64,000 nt of DNA from Pelomonas saccharophila_A (GCF_031458095.1 NZ_JAVDXU010000001.1:248001-312000); one strand, 5' to 3'; shown: positions 1-9,694, counted from the first letter of the stretch. The notes: generated by a model not told the origin, from the sequence alone. Program-made: numbers and translations.

Positions 1-891
1 CGACAGCGCATCCAGGAAGATGTTGGACAGGGCATGACCGGCGATCTGGGCCATGCTGGGATGCTGTTCATTCGCGCCGACACGCCGGCCTTCGGGCTCC
101 TTCATGCGACCCGCCCCGATGACGAGCACCCGCTCGGCACCCAGGTGCACGGCCGGCGAGATGGGCGCACTCTGGCGCATGGAACCATCGCCGAACCACT
201 CGGGCACGCCTTCGAGGTCGATCAGCTCGGCCGGGAAGATGAAGGGGATGGCCGATGAGGCCATCAGATGGGCCAGGCTCAGCTTGGCCTGCACCGCCAT
301 GCGCTGCTCGCGCAGCCAGGGCACGATGTGGTGGTGGGTCTGGAAGAAGGTGACGTGCTGGCCTGAGGTGTAGCTGGAGCCCGTCAAGGCCAGGGCGCGA
401 AGGTGGCCGCCATCCAGCATGGACTCGATGCGCGGCATGTCCAGATAACGCGCCAGCAACTCGCGCAGCGGCGCGTTGTTCAGCAGGCTGCGCGGGCGGC
501 TGCGCGTCCAGCGCGCGATGGCCCAGCCCAGGCTGAGCATGCTCAGCCAGCGTGCGCCGCTGCGCACCGCCTCGAAGGCGTCGGCGCGGTAGATGTTCTC
601 GACATGCAGGCCCTGCCAGAGGTGCAGCAGGCCGTCGACGGCGCCGTCGAAGTCGTCGGCGTGGCAGGCCAGCGTCGACGCGTTGATGGCGCCTGCCGAG
701 GTGCCGCTGATGACGGGAAAGGGATTGTGCTGGGTCTGGCCGGCGTCACGCCGCAGCTGGGCGATGGCTGCCAGCACGCCGACCTGATAGGCCGCACGGG
801 CGCCGCCACCGGTCAGGATCAGCCCTGTGACCGGCTGCGTACGGTTGAGCCCCATCGATTGGGATGCGGGCTTGGGCACGGCTTGCAGCAT
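1..891 (-). CDS. Patatin-like phospholipase family protein (3' end outside window)
   Basis: The reverse strand reads as a patatin/RssA-type serine lipid acyl hydrolase cut by the left edge. Near the N-terminus is the oxyanion loop GGGARAAYQVG, followed by the nucleophile elbow GTSAG (the serine). Far downstream is GDGSMRQSAPIS, whose Asp fits the catalytic Asp of the Ser-Asp dyad (usually DGG or DGS). There is no signal peptide, so a cytosolic or membrane-associated hydrolase is likely. I start it at the ATG at 891. An in-frame ATG twelve codons later (855) is possible. It follows dnaE on the same strand after about 29 bases, so the two may be cotranscribed. Substrate unknown. The family is certain. 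Confidence 0.85.
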   Translation of the reverse strand, partial: MLQAVPKPASQSMGLNRTQPVTGLILTGGGARAAYQVGVLAAIAQLRRDAGQTQHNPFPVISGTSAGAINASTLACHADDFDGAVDGLLHLWQGLHVENIYRADAFEAVRSGARWLSMLSLGWAIARWTRSRPRSLLNNAPLRELLARYLDMPRIESMLDGGHLRALALTGSSYTSGQHVTFFQTHHHIVPWLREQRMAVQAKLSLAHLMASSAIPFIFPAELIDLEGVPEWFGDGSMRQSAPISPAVHLGAERVLVIGAGRMKEPEGRRVGANEQHPSMAQIAGHALSNIFLDALS

Positions 892-920
892 GTGGGCGAA
901 ATCATCGCCGATGGCAAGCC

Positions 921-3900
921 TTATCCCACTTCGTATATGACCTCAGCTGCCGTGCCCAATTTGGCTAAAGCATCGTCGGCGGGCCAGAAACGGCTGGCTT
1001 CGCCCAGTTCGACCAGCCAGCGCGCGCCGACACCGCCGCCCTCGGGCTCGGCCTTGACCGACACCCGCACCGGCAGGCCGAGCTTCCTCGTACCGCCCTC
1101 TTCCGTCTCGACGTCGCGCGGCGGGAAGCGCTCCACCAGCTCCTTGATGAGCCCGGCCGCGCCGGCATTGCCCAGCAGCAGATGCCGGCCGAACCGCGCC
1201 CGCGCCGCGGCCAGGCTCCAGACCGCCTGCACATTCATGCGCAGGCCGCCCGAGAAGCGGTCGTTCTGCACCTTGCCCTGGGCAATGATGAGTTCGTCCT
1301 CGGCCAGCAGCTCCTTGTTGGCGTTCAGCAGCTCCTCGTTGGCCACCGCCTCGATGGCATCGCTCTTGTCGTCGATCTTGAAGATGGCGACGCGGCCGCG
1401 CTGGCCGTTGATGACGCGCATGCCGCTGACGATGCCGGCGACGAGCACCGGTTCGCGGCTGTCCTGCAGATCGGCGATCTGGCGCTTGACGATGCGCCTC
1501 ACCTCGGTGCCGCTCTGGTCGAAGAGATGGCCCGACAGATAGAAGCCGATGGCCGTCTTCTCCAGCGACAGGCGTTCCTTGATGCTCCAGGGCGCCGCGT
1601 CAACGAGGTCGGGCTCGGCGGTGCTGGATGCGTGCGAGTCACCAAAGTCGAACAGGCCGCCCTGGTCGGCATTGGCCTCGGTCGTCTCGGCATGGGTGTA
1701 GCCGCGCGCGACGCTGGCCAGCAGCTTGGAGCGCTCGGGATTGATGGAGTCGAAGGCGCCGGCCTTGATCAGCGCCTCCACCACGCGCTTGTTGACCGCC
1801 TTGCGGTCCACTCGCAGGCAGAAGTCGTAGAAGCTCAGGAAAGGCCCGCCGGCCTCGCGCGCCGCGATGATGGCCTCGATGGCGCCGCGGCCCGTGCCCT
1901 TGACGGCACCCAGGCCGTAGTTGACCAGGCGGTTGGACAGCGGCTCGAAGCGGTATTGCCCCTTGTTGACGCAGGGCGACTGGAACTCGATGCCGAAGAT
2001 CTTGGCGTCGTTGAGCAACACCTTGAGCTTGTCGGTGTCGTCCATTTCGATGGTCATGTTCGCGGCGTAGAACTCGGCCGTGTAGTGCGTCTTCAGCCAG
2101 GCGGTGTGATAGCTCAGCAGCGCATACGCGGCGGCGTGCGACTTGTTGAAGCCGTAGCCCGCGAACTTTTCCATCAGGTCGAAGACCTCGTCGGCCTTGG
2201 CCTGATCGATGCCCTTCTCCGCGGCCCCCTTGCGGAAGATCTCGCGGTGCATGGCCATTTCCTCGGCCTTCTTCTTGCCCATGGCGCGGCGCAGCATGTC
2301 GGCGCCGCCGAGGCTGTAGCCGCCCAGCACCTGGGCCGCCTGCATCACCTGCTCCTGGTAGACGAAGACGCCATAGGTCTCCTCCAGCACCTGGCCCAGC
2401 AGCGGGTGCGGGTACTCGATGGTCTCCTTGCCGTGCTTGCGGGCCACGAAGGACGGGATCAGGTCCATGGGGCCAGGGCGGTACAGCGACACCAGCGCGA
2501 TCAGGTCCTCGAAGCGCGAGGGCTTGGCGTCCTTCAGGAGGCGCTGCATGCCGGGCGATTCAAACTGGAACACGCTCTCGGAGTAGCCCTTGCCGAAAAG
2601 GTCGAAGACCTTCTTGTCGACCAGAGGCACATTGGCCCAGTCGAAGTCCTTGCGGTCGGCGTGGCGGGCGACGATGAAGTCCTTGGCCAGCTCCAGGATG
2701 GTCAGCGTGGCCAGGCCCAAAAAGTCGAACTTGACGAGGCCGATGGCCTCCACGTCGTCCTTGTCGTACTGGCTGACGGCGGAGGTGGAGCCGGGCTGCT
2801 GGTACTGCGGGCAGAAGTCGGTGATCTTCCCCGGCGCGATCAGCACGCCGCCGGCGTGCATGCCGATGGAGCGCACCGTACCCTCCACCCGCGCCGCCAT
2901 CTCCAGCAGGCCGGCCACTTCCTCGTCGGCCTTCTCGCGCTCCTCGATCTCGGGCGACTCGTGGCGGGCATAGACCATCTTGGCCTTGTCCGGGTCGAAA
3001 TTGGGCGGCAGCTTGGCCAGCGTCACTGTCTTGCCGGGCGGAGCGGGAACGAGCTTGGCGATGGAGTCCACATGGCCGAAGCCCATGCCCAGCACGCGGC
3101 CGATGTCGCGCAGCGCGCCCTTGGCGGCCATGGTGCCAAACGTCGCGATCTGGCTGACCGCCGGACGGCCGTACTTGTCCTTGACGTAGTCGATGACGCG
3201 GTCGCGGTTGCCCTGGCAGAAGTCGATGTCGAAGTCGGGCATCGAGACGCGCTCGGGGTTCAGGAAGCGCTCGAACAGCAGGTTGTAGCGCAGCGGGTCC
3301 AGGTCGGTGATCAGCAGCGCATAGGCGACCAGGGAGCCGGCGCCCGAACCCCGGCCCGGGCCCACCGGGCAGCCGTTTTCCTTGGCCCAGCGGATGAAGT
3401 CCGACACGATGAGGAAATAACCCGGGAAGCCCATCTTGATGATGGTGTTGAGCTCGAAGTCCAGGCGCTCGACATAGCGCGGCCTCTCCTTCTCGCGCTC
3501 GGCCTCGTTGGGGAAGAGATGCTTCAGTCGCCCCACCAGGCCTTCGTGGCTCAGCTCGCGGAAGTACTGGTCCATCGGCATCGGCGTGCCGTCTTCCAGC
3601 AGCGGTGTCGGGAAATTGGGCAGCTGCGGCTTGCCCAGCACCAGGGTCAACGAGCAGCGGCGCGCAATCTCGATCGTGTTCTGGATGGCGCTGGGCACGT
3701 CCTTGAACAGCTCGCGCATCTGCGCCTGGGTCTTGAAATGCTGGCTGGGCAGGAAGCGCTTGATGCGCTTGGGGTTGGCCAGGGTCTCGCCCTCGGCGAC
3801 GCAGACACGCGCCTCGTGGGCTTCGAAATCGTCCTCGCCGAGGAACTGGATGGGATGGGTGGCGACGACGGGCAGGCCCAGCTCGGCGGCCAGCGGCACG

Positions 3901-4469
3901 CTGGCGTGCACCAGGGCTTCCTGGCCCGGCAGGCCGGCGCGTTGCAGCTCGATGTAGAAGCGGCCCGGGAAGATCGCCGCCAGCTTCTGCGCCCATTCGG
4001 TGGCGCGCACCTTGTCACCCTGCATCAAGGCCTGGCCCAGGCCGCCATGCTGGGCACCCGACAGGCAGATCAGCCCGTCGCCCAGCTCCTGCAGCCATTC
4101 CAACTTCAGGCAGGCCTGGTTGCGCTGCACGTTCTCGATCCAGGCGCGCGACAGCAGCTCGGAGATGTTCAGATAACCCTGCTTGTCCTGCACCAGCAGC
4201 AGCAGGCGGGTGGGCGGCTTGTCGGTGGCGTCGCTCTCCAGCCAGCAGTCGGCGCCCAGGATGGGCTGCACGCCCTTTTTGCGGCAGGCCGAATAGAACT
4301 TGATGCCGCCGAACAGGTTGGCGAGGTCGGTGATGGCCGCCGCCACCTGCCCGTCCTTGGCCGCGGCGTCGGCGGCGTCGTCGGTTCTCAAGGTGCCATC
4401 CACGACCGAGAACTCGGTGTGCATGCGCAGGTGGACAAAGGGAAGCTCTTGAACAGCGGTCTCAGACAT
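921..4469 (-). CDS. dnaE: DNA polymerase III subunit alpha
   Basis: This is the replicative polymerase (C-family) that elongates DNA in the pol III core. At 1182 residues it is close to E. coli DnaE (1160). The N-terminal PHP domain starts with HLRMHTEFSVVDG. The palm carries PDFDIDFC with the catalytic Asp pair. The finger region reads SLYRPGPMDLIPSF, and the helix-hairpin-helix/OB region and tau-binding C-terminus follow. It is a DnaE1-type protein, not the mutagenic DnaE2/ImuC. The start at 4469 matches family N-termini (a short leader before FVHLR). It is divergent from the family 43 glycosidase, so its promoter lies in 4470-4719. Confidence 0.98.
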   Translation of the reverse strand: MSETAVQELPFVHLRMHTEFSVVDGTLRTDDAADAAAKDGQVAAAITDLANLFGGIKFYSACRKKGVQPILGADCWLESDATDKPPTRLLLLVQDKQGYLNISELLSRAWIENVQRNQACLKLEWLQELGDGLICLSGAQHGGLGQALMQGDKVRATEWAQKLAAIFPGRFYIELQRAGLPGQEALVHASVPLAAELGLPVVATHPIQFLGEDDFEAHEARVCVAEGETLANPKRIKRFLPSQHFKTQAQMRELFKDVPSAIQNTIEIARRCSLTLVLGKPQLPNFPTPLLEDGTPMPMDQYFRELSHEGLVGRLKHLFPNEAEREKERPRYVERLDFELNTIIKMGFPGYFLIVSDFIRWAKENGCPVGPGRGSGAGSLVAYALLITDLDPLRYNLLFERFLNPERVSMPDFDIDFCQGNRDRVIDYVKDKYGRPAVSQIATFGTMAAKGALRDIGRVLGMGFGHVDSIAKLVPAPPGKTVTLAKLPPNFDPDKAKMVYARHESPEIEEREKADEEVAGLLEMAARVEGTVRSIGMHAGGVLIAPGKITDFCPQYQQPGSTSAVSQYDKDDVEAIGLVKFDFLGLATLTILELAKDFIVARHADRKDFDWANVPLVDKKVFDLFGKGYSESVFQFESPGMQRLLKDAKPSRFEDLIALVSLYRPGPMDLIPSFVARKHGKETIEYPHPLLGQVLEETYGVFVYQEQVMQAAQVLGGYSLGGADMLRRAMGKKKAEEMAMHREIFRKGAAEKGIDQAKADEVFDLMEKFAGYGFNKSHAAAYALLSYHTAWLKTHYTAEFYAANMTIEMDDTDKLKVLLNDAKIFGIEFQSPCVNKGQYRFEPLSNRLVNYGLGAVKGTGRGAIEAIIAAREAGGPFLSFYDFCLRVDRKAVNKRVVEALIKAGAFDSINPERSKLLASVARGYTHAETTEANADQGGLFDFGDSHASSTAEPDLVDAAPWSIKERLSLEKTAIGFYLSGHLFDQSGTEVRRIVKRQIADLQDSREPVLVAGIVSGMRVINGQRGRVAIFKIDDKSDAIEAVANEELLNANKELLAEDELIIAQGKVQNDRFSGGLRMNVQAVWSLAAARARFGRHLLLGNAGAAGLIKELVERFPPRDVETEEGGTRKLGLPVRVSVKAEPEGGGVGARWLVELGEASRFWPADDALAKLGTAAEVIYEVG

Positions 4470-4719
4470 CGCGGCATTGTAGGAAGCCGCTGCTGCCTCC
4501 CTCCCGAGCCGCCGTGGTTACGCTTGCATGCCCCGGGTGATGCCACAAAAGTTTAAGTATTACTTTTAAGCGATGCCAATTGTTGAATCGGCGTAATCGA
4601 GGGGGTGTTTATCTGCAAATAGTCATGTTTAATTGATTTGCCCGGGGCTGGCGCCGGCAACGGGCAACCCCACGAGGCCCGCCCACGACGAGGCGGCCCG
4701 CCACACCCGGAGACAAACC
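4470..4719. promoter_or_regulatory. Divergent intergenic region with AT-rich candidate operator
   Basis: This 250-base gap between dnaE and the glycosidase gene is one of the largest in the window and must hold both promoters. Bases 4547-4628 are strikingly AT-rich against the GC-rich background. Within it lies an inverted repeat, AAAAGT (4547-4552), nine bases, ACTTTT (4562-4567), with a nested AAGTA-T-TACTT. This is the size and symmetry of a repressor or activator operator, plausibly controlling the glycosidase. A ribosome-binding site GGAGA sits at 4709-4713 ahead of the glycosidase ATG. No known regulator motif could be assigned. Confidence 0.4.
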
Positions 4720-5697
4720 ATGTTCCTGACCTTGAAGCGCCTCGTGCGCCTGGCCGCCGCATGCGCGCTCGGCGCCCTGCTGGCTCCTGCCCAAGCCGCG
4801 CCCTGGACGCTGAGCGGCTCCCTCGGCACCCACGATCCCAATATCTACAAGACCAGCTCGACCTGGTGGCTGTTCGAGACCACCGACAACGGCGGCATCG
4901 GCGTCAAATACTCCAGCGACGGCCATGCCTGGACCCAGGGCCTGCCCATCTTCGGCAGCGGCCTGGCTTGGTGGAAAACCTATCTGCCGGCCGACAAGAC
5001 CGCCATGGTCTGGGCACCCGGCTGCGGTGAGTACAACGGCCTGGGCTATTGCTACTACGCCATCTCCAGCTTCGGCTCGCAGAAGTCGGCCATCGGCCTG
5101 ACGACCTCGGCCGGCGGCATCGCGGCCGGCCAGTGGGTCGACCAGGGCGCCATCCTGACCTCTCAATCCGGCGACGGCTACAACGCCATCGACCCCAGCT
5201 TCGTGGTCGCCGCCAATGGCGACACCTATCTGGTCTTCGGCTCCTTCTGGAACGGCATCCACATCACCCGCGTCAGCAAGGTGAACCTGAAGCCACCCAC
5301 CGGTGGCATCGTCAACATCGCCAAGGACTCGGCCAACGGCATCGAGAACGGCTTCGTTGTCAAGAAGGCCATCGGCAGCACGACGTATTACTACCTGTTC
5401 GCCTCCAAGGGCGCCTGCTGCAAGGGCGCCAGCAGCACCTACTACATTGTCGTTGGCCGCTCGACCTCCATCACCGGCCCCTATGTCGACAAGAACGGCG
5501 TGGCCATGCTGTCCGGCGGCGGCACGGTGCTGGCCTCCAGCGGCTCGCGCTTCAAGGGCCCGGGCGGGCAGTCCCTGCTGGCCGATGGCTCGGTGATGGC
5601 CTGGCATGCCTATGACGCCAACAACAACGGCGCGCCGGTGCTCTTCATCAACAACGTCACCTGGGGCTCCGACGGATGGCCGCAAGCGGTCTGGTGA
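4720..5697 (+). CDS. Secreted family 43 glycoside hydrolase, arabinanase-like
   Basis: The 325-residue protein has a clear Sec signal peptide (KRLVRLAAACALGALLAPAQA, cleaved near residue 26), so it is exported. It reads as a GH43 five-bladed propeller of the endo-1,5-alpha-L-arabinanase type. HDPNIYK holds the putative catalytic base Asp39. AIDPSFV holds Asp158, the pKa-modulating Asp. GIENGFVV holds the acid Glu209. The spacing matches characterised arabinanases (Asp, Asp, Glu). The start at 4720 has GGAGA 7 bases upstream. An upstream in-frame ATG would bury the signal peptide. Likely substrate: plant arabinan or a related arabinose polymer. No sugar transporter or arabinose catabolic genes sit nearby. 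Confidence 0.88.
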   Translation: MFLTLKRLVRLAAACALGALLAPAQAAPWTLSGSLGTHDPNIYKTSSTWWLFETTDNGGIGVKYSSDGHAWTQGLPIFGSGLAWWKTYLPADKTAMVWAPGCGEYNGLGYCYYAISSFGSQKSAIGLTTSAGGIAAGQWVDQGAILTSQSGDGYNAIDPSFVVAANGDTYLVFGSFWNGIHITRVSKVNLKPPTGGIVNIAKDSANGIENGFVVKKAIGSTTYYYLFASKGACCKGASSTYYIVVGRSTSITGPYVDKNGVAMLSGGGTVLASSGSRFKGPGGQSLLADGSVMAWHAYDANNNGAPVLFINNVTWGSDGWPQAVW

Positions 5698-6551
5698 TCG
5701 CGCCGCCGGCAGCGCTGGCGCTGGGCGTCGCGCTGCTGGCCTGGGCGTGGTGGGGGCAGCCGCCGGCGGCCGAAGCACCGCTGCGGCCGCCGGCCGTGGT
5801 GACGCCAGCGGTTGCGCCCGAACCCATCCAGAGGGCCACGCCAGCCCCGGTACCGCACGCGGCGTCGCCGGCTTCAGCCCTCAGCCTGACCGGGCTGCTG
5901 TCGGCCCCGGAAGCCAGCCTGCGCACCAGCGTGCTGGCGGCCCTGAGCCAGCCGGCCCAGGGCGGGCGACTCCATGCCCGCGCGCTGGCCCGGCGCTGCG
6001 CCGATCTCGCCGGCCTGCAAGCCAGCGCGACGCCCGACGTCAACGATGCCCGCCACCAGCGCGCCATCGCCCGCCAGGCGGCCCTCTCGGCCGGCTGCAG
6101 CCAGTTCGCGAACGGCGAGTGGCTGGCCCTGGTCAATATCGCTCCCGATGAAGCAGGCGCTGGCGACCCACTGCTGGCCATCCAGCAGTCCGACCTCGAC
6201 GACGGGGCCCTGCTGAAGGCGGTCATGGCCCACCCCGACGCCCTGCTGCTCGACGAACTCGGCGAGCGCCTGCTGCTGCGCCGCATCGCTGGCGAGCCGC
6301 ACCTGTTCTTCGATGGCCAGCGCTTCGACGACGAAGCCGACCGCGCCACCGCACAGGCCGCCCTGCGCCTGCTGCCCTGCCACTTCGGCCTCGCCTGCGA
6401 TGAACGCGACCCCGAAGTATGGTTGGCCTGCCTGCGTGGCGACGGCTGCGCGGCGTCCCGCGCCGAGCAGGCGCCGCCGGAAGCCCAGGCGCTCGTAACG
6501 CGCATGGCGGCGGCCCTGCGCGCCGGCGAACTGCAGCGCTTCCTACCCTGA
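5676..6551 (+). CDS. Hypothetical membrane-anchored protein
   Basis: I do not recognise this 291-residue protein. Residues 6-26 form one hydrophobic segment (signal anchor) followed by a Pro/Ala-rich linker to about residue 65, then a mostly helical soluble domain with several Cys (CADLAG, AGCSQF, LPCHFGLACDERD). It probably faces the periplasm. The gene overlaps the end of the glycosidase. A GTG at 5694 forming a GTGA overlap with the glycosidase stop is an alternative start and would give a tighter signal sequence. Overlap suggests translational coupling with the secreted hydrolase, but no functional link can be read. Confidence 0.7.
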   Translation: MAASGLVIAPPAALALGVALLAWAWWGQPPAAEAPLRPPAVVTPAVAPEPIQRATPAPVPHAASPASALSLTGLLSAPEASLRTSVLAALSQPAQGGRLHARALARRCADLAGLQASATPDVNDARHQRAIARQAALSAGCSQFANGEWLALVNIAPDEAGAGDPLLAIQQSDLDDGALLKAVMAHPDALLLDELGERLLLRRIAGEPHLFFDGQRFDDEADRATAQAALRLLPCHFGLACDERDPEVWLACLRGDGCAASRAEQAPPEAQALVTRMAAALRAGELQRFLP

Positions 6552-6599
6552 GGTTTGCGCCAAGCCGCGGCCCTCGGGGCGCCGTTAAGCTGCGCGGCC

Positions 6600-7553
6600 A
6601 TGAAACACCTCGCACTCGCGCTGGCCACCGCCGGCCTGCTGTCCTCCGTCCTGGCCGCCCCCAAGACGGCGCCCAAGTCAGGGGCCCTCAAGATGACGGC
6701 CCAGCAGATCCTGGCCGCATCCCCGGCCAGCGACTGGCGCGGCCTCGATCCCGAGAACACGCTGCTGATGGACCTGGCCACGGGCCAGGTCATCATCGAG
6801 CTGGCGCCGCGCTTTGCACCCGCGCACGCCGCCAACATCCGCGCCCTGGCCCGTGGCGGCTACTGGGACGGCCTGGCCATCCTGCGCGTGCAGGACAACT
6901 TCGTCACCCAATGGGGCGATCCCGATGGCGATGACGCGGCCAAGGCCAAACCGCTGCCGGCCGGTGTCAATGCCAAACTGCCCGCCGAGTTCTCGGTACC
7001 GCTGGACCGCGTCGGCAAGGACGCCGGCTTTGCCAAGCTGCCCGATATCGAAGGCTGGGCACCGCGCACAGGCTTTGCCGGCGGCATGCCGGTCGCGGCC
7101 GACCCCAAGGCGGGCAAGGCCTGGCTGGCCCATTGCTATGGCGTCGTCGGCGCTGGCCGCAGCGACGCGGTCGACTCCAGCAACGGCACCGAGCTCTATG
7201 TCGTCATCGGCCAGGCGCCGCGCGGGCTGGACCTGAACATCACGACGGTCGGGCGCGTGCTCAAGGGCATGGAGCTGCTGTCGGGCCTGCCGCGCGGCGG
7301 TGCCGCCATGGGCTTTTATGACAAGCCCGAGCAGCGCACCGGCATCCAGCGCATCCGCCTGCTGGCCGAGGTGCCGGCGACCGAGCGCCCGGCCCTGCAG
7401 GTGCTGCGCACCGAGTCGGCCACCTGGACCCAGTTGCTCGACGCGCGCCGCTACCGTGGCGGCTGGTTCGTGCACAGCCCGGGCTATATCGACGTTTGCA
7501 GCGCATCAGTTCCGACGCGCCCGATTCCGCCTGCTCCTCAGCCGCCGAAGTAA
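6600..7553 (+). CDS. Periplasmic cyclophilin-type peptidylprolyl isomerase
   Basis: The 317-residue protein starts with an export signal (MKHLALALATAGLLSSVLA) and contains a divergent cyclophilin barrel: LMDLATGQVIIELAPRFAPAHAANIRALARGGYWDGLAILRV aligns with the canonical start of cyclophilins, and VIGQAPRGLDLNITTVGRVLKGMELL with the end. It should catalyse cis/trans isomerisation of prolyl bonds in the periplasm. A long insert (about residues 100-170) and a tail after residue 265 exceed a minimal 160-residue cyclophilin. The tail ends in a Pro-rich stretch and overlaps the convergent feoB stop by 16 bases. The start at 6600 is chosen because it gives the signal peptide. Confidence 0.85.
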   Translation: MKHLALALATAGLLSSVLAAPKTAPKSGALKMTAQQILAASPASDWRGLDPENTLLMDLATGQVIIELAPRFAPAHAANIRALARGGYWDGLAILRVQDNFVTQWGDPDGDDAAKAKPLPAGVNAKLPAEFSVPLDRVGKDAGFAKLPDIEGWAPRTGFAGGMPVAADPKAGKAWLAHCYGVVGAGRSDAVDSSNGTELYVVIGQAPRGLDLNITTVGRVLKGMELLSGLPRGGAAMGFYDKPEQRTGIQRIRLLAEVPATERPALQVLRTESATWTQLLDARRYRGGWFVHSPGYIDVCSASVPTRPIPPAPQPPK

Positions 7554-9409
7554 AGCGCGACGCGGTAGGTGATGAAGGACGCCAGATAGGCCAGTCCGAA
7601 CAGATAGCCCGTCATGATCAGCGGCATCTTGTAGCCGCCGGTCTCGCGCTTCACCGCCGCCAGCGTCGCGATGCACTGCGGCGCGAACACATACCAGGCC
7701 AGCAGCGACAGGGCCGTCGCCAGGCTCCAGCTCTGGGCGATCAGCGGCGAGAGGGCCTGGGCGGCTTCGTCGCCGGTGGCGGACAGCGCGTAGACCGTGC
7801 CCAGGGCGCCGATGGCGACCTCGCGCGCGGCCAGGCCGGGCACCAGCGCCAGGCTGATCTGCCAGTTGAAGCCGATGGGCGCGAAGATCTTGGCCAGGCC
7901 CGCGCCCAGCCAGCCCGCCACGCTGTACTGGATAGGGGCGCCGGTCGCGCCTTCGGGCGGCGCGGGGAAGCTGGACAGCAGCCACAGCGCCAGCGTCAGC
8001 ACGAGGATGATGCCGCCGACGCGCTTGACGAAGATCATCGCGCGCTGCCACAGGCCGATGGCGATGGAGCGCGGATGCGGCCAGTGGTAGCTGGGCAGCT
8101 CCATCATCAGCGGCCGCACCAGGCGGCCCGTGCTGGTGAAGCGCTTCAGGATCCAGGCCACCGCCAGCGCGCCGAGGATGCCGGCGAAGTACAGGCCGAA
8201 CAGCACCAGGCCCTGCAGCTCGAAGCCCGCCACCTCGCGATGCGGCACGAAGGCGCCGATCAGCAACGCATAGACCGGCAGCCGCGCCGAGCAGGTCATC
8301 AGCGGCGCGATCATGATGGTGACGAGGCGGTCGCGCGGATTGGAGATGGAGCGCGTGGCCATGATGCCGGGAATGGCGCAGGCGAAGCTGGACAGCAGCG
8401 GGATGAAGCTGCGCCCCGACAGGCCGACGCTGCCCATCAGCCGGTCCAGCAGCAGGGCCGCGCGCGGCAGATAGCCCGACTCCTCCAGCACGAGGATGAA
8501 GAAGAACAGGATCAGGATCTGCGGCAGGAAGGCCAGCACGCTGCCGCAGCCGGCGATGATGCCGTCGACGAGCAGGCTGCGCAGCCAGCCCTCCGGCAGC
8601 CAGGTGCCGATCTGGGTCCCGAGCCAGGCCATGCCGCCCTCGATCGCGTCCTTGGGCGGCTCGGCCCACGAGAACACGGCCTGGAAGAGCAGGAAGAGCA
8701 GCACGGCCAGAATGACGGAGCCGGCCAGCGGATGCAGCAGCACGCGGTCGACGCGGTCGCTGGGCAGGTGCGGCAGCTCCTCGTCCAGGTGCAGGGCGCG
8801 CAGCAGCGTCTTGACGGTGACGTGGTCGTCGACCTGCTGCTCGCCCGCCGTGGGCAGCGGCGCGGCCTCCCAGACCTCGGGTTTGTCTAGCAGGCTGCGC
8901 AGCTCGTCCAGGCCTTCCTTGTGGATGGCGACCGTGCGCACAACCGGCAGGCCGAGCTGGGCCGAGAGGGCCGCCGCATCGACCTTGAGGCCGCGGCGGG
9001 CTGCCAGGTCGGCCATGTTCAGCGCGACGACGATGGGCAGGCCCATGCGCCGCACGGCCAGCACCAGGCGCAGGTTGCGGCGCAGATTGGTGGCGTCCAG
9101 CACGCAGACGACGAGGTCGGGCCGCTTCTCGCCCTTGGCGCGGCCGGCCAGCACGTCGCAGGTCACGCGCTCGTCGGGCGAGCGCGGGTGCAGGCTGTAG
9201 GTGCCGGGCAGGTCGACCAGGCGCACCGTCTTGCCGGCGACCGTGACGAGGCGGCCTTCCTTGCGCTCGACGGTGACGCCAGCATAGTTGGCGACCTTCT
9301 GGTGGCTGCCGGTCAGGCCATTGAAGAGGGCCGTCTTGCCGCAGTTGGGGTTGCCGACGAGAGCGACGAGCTTGCCCCCGCGGTGCACATGGACAACCGC
9401 CTCAGTCAT
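7538..9409 (-). CDS. feoB: Ferrous iron transporter B
   Basis: FeoB imports Fe(II) across the inner membrane. The N-terminal GTPase domain shows G1 GNPNCGKT (19-26), G3 DLPGTYS and G4 NMAD, followed by a helical GDP-dissociation-inhibitor region. The C-terminal half is polytopic with Gate motifs, including SSFACAIPGIMATRSI and the related second-half SLALVPGLAAREVAIGALGTVYALS. The length, 623 residues, is typical of the shorter betaproteobacterial FeoB. The start overlaps the feoA stop by 8 bases, so the two are translationally coupled. No feoC follows. Expression should be Fur-controlled through the box upstream of feoA. Confidence 0.97.
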   Translation of the reverse strand: MTEAVVHVHRGGKLVALVGNPNCGKTALFNGLTGSHQKVANYAGVTVERKEGRLVTVAGKTVRLVDLPGTYSLHPRSPDERVTCDVLAGRAKGEKRPDLVVCVLDATNLRRNLRLVLAVRRMGLPIVVALNMADLAARRGLKVDAAALSAQLGLPVVRTVAIHKEGLDELRSLLDKPEVWEAAPLPTAGEQQVDDHVTVKTLLRALHLDEELPHLPSDRVDRVLLHPLAGSVILAVLLFLLFQAVFSWAEPPKDAIEGGMAWLGTQIGTWLPEGWLRSLLVDGIIAGCGSVLAFLPQILILFFFILVLEESGYLPRAALLLDRLMGSVGLSGRSFIPLLSSFACAIPGIMATRSISNPRDRLVTIMIAPLMTCSARLPVYALLIGAFVPHREVAGFELQGLVLFGLYFAGILGALAVAWILKRFTSTGRLVRPLMMELPSYHWPHPRSIAIGLWQRAMIFVKRVGGIILVLTLALWLLSSFPAPPEGATGAPIQYSVAGWLGAGLAKIFAPIGFNWQISLALVPGLAAREVAIGALGTVYALSATGDEAAQALSPLIAQSWSLATALSLLAWYVFAPQCIATLAAVKRETGGYKMPLIMTGYLFGLAYLASFITYRVALYFGG

Positions 9410-9665
9410 GACGGCGCGGCGTCACGGCGATGCATTCGGCTTCGGCATGACGCAGCGCAAACGTCGACTGGCCGACCCGCACGACGAGATTGCCCGTCAG
9501 CTGCGCGCCGCGGCGCAGCACGCGCACGGCTTCGCCCGGCAGAAAGCCCAGGTCGGCCAGCCACGACGCCCATTCCGGCGAATGCCCGGGGGCGCTGACC
9601 TGATGGACGGTCAGCGCCTGCCCGGCAGGGGCGGCGGCGAGGCTGGAGGGCAGCGGCTCGGACAT
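9402..9665 (-). CDS. feoA: Ferrous iron transport protein A
   Basis: This is an 87-residue SH3-like cytosolic accessory protein of the Feo system. It carries the family core (LADLGFLPGEAVRVLRRG, then LVVRVGQSTFALRHAEAECIAV), in which the LG-x-PG turn is diagnostic. It is the first gene of a feoA-feoB pair on the reverse strand. The start lies just downstream of a perfect Fur palindrome (9695-9711). The N-terminal 20 residues are Ala-rich and slightly longer than in E. coli FeoA (75 residues). Confidence 0.95.
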   Translation of the reverse strand: MSEPLPSSLAAAPAGQALTVHQVSAPGHSPEWASWLADLGFLPGEAVRVLRRGAQLTGNLVVRVGQSTFALRHAEAECIAVTPRRHD

Positions 9666-9694
9666 GGGGCGGGCTCGGCAGGCGAGTCGATTTG

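Noticed and set aside
1182..4556. A 1124-codon open frame antisense to dnaE
   Set aside because: It mirrors dnaE codons, has no domain, signal or ribosome site, and its Gln/Ala/His/Val-rich composition is the usual complement of GC-rich coding DNA.
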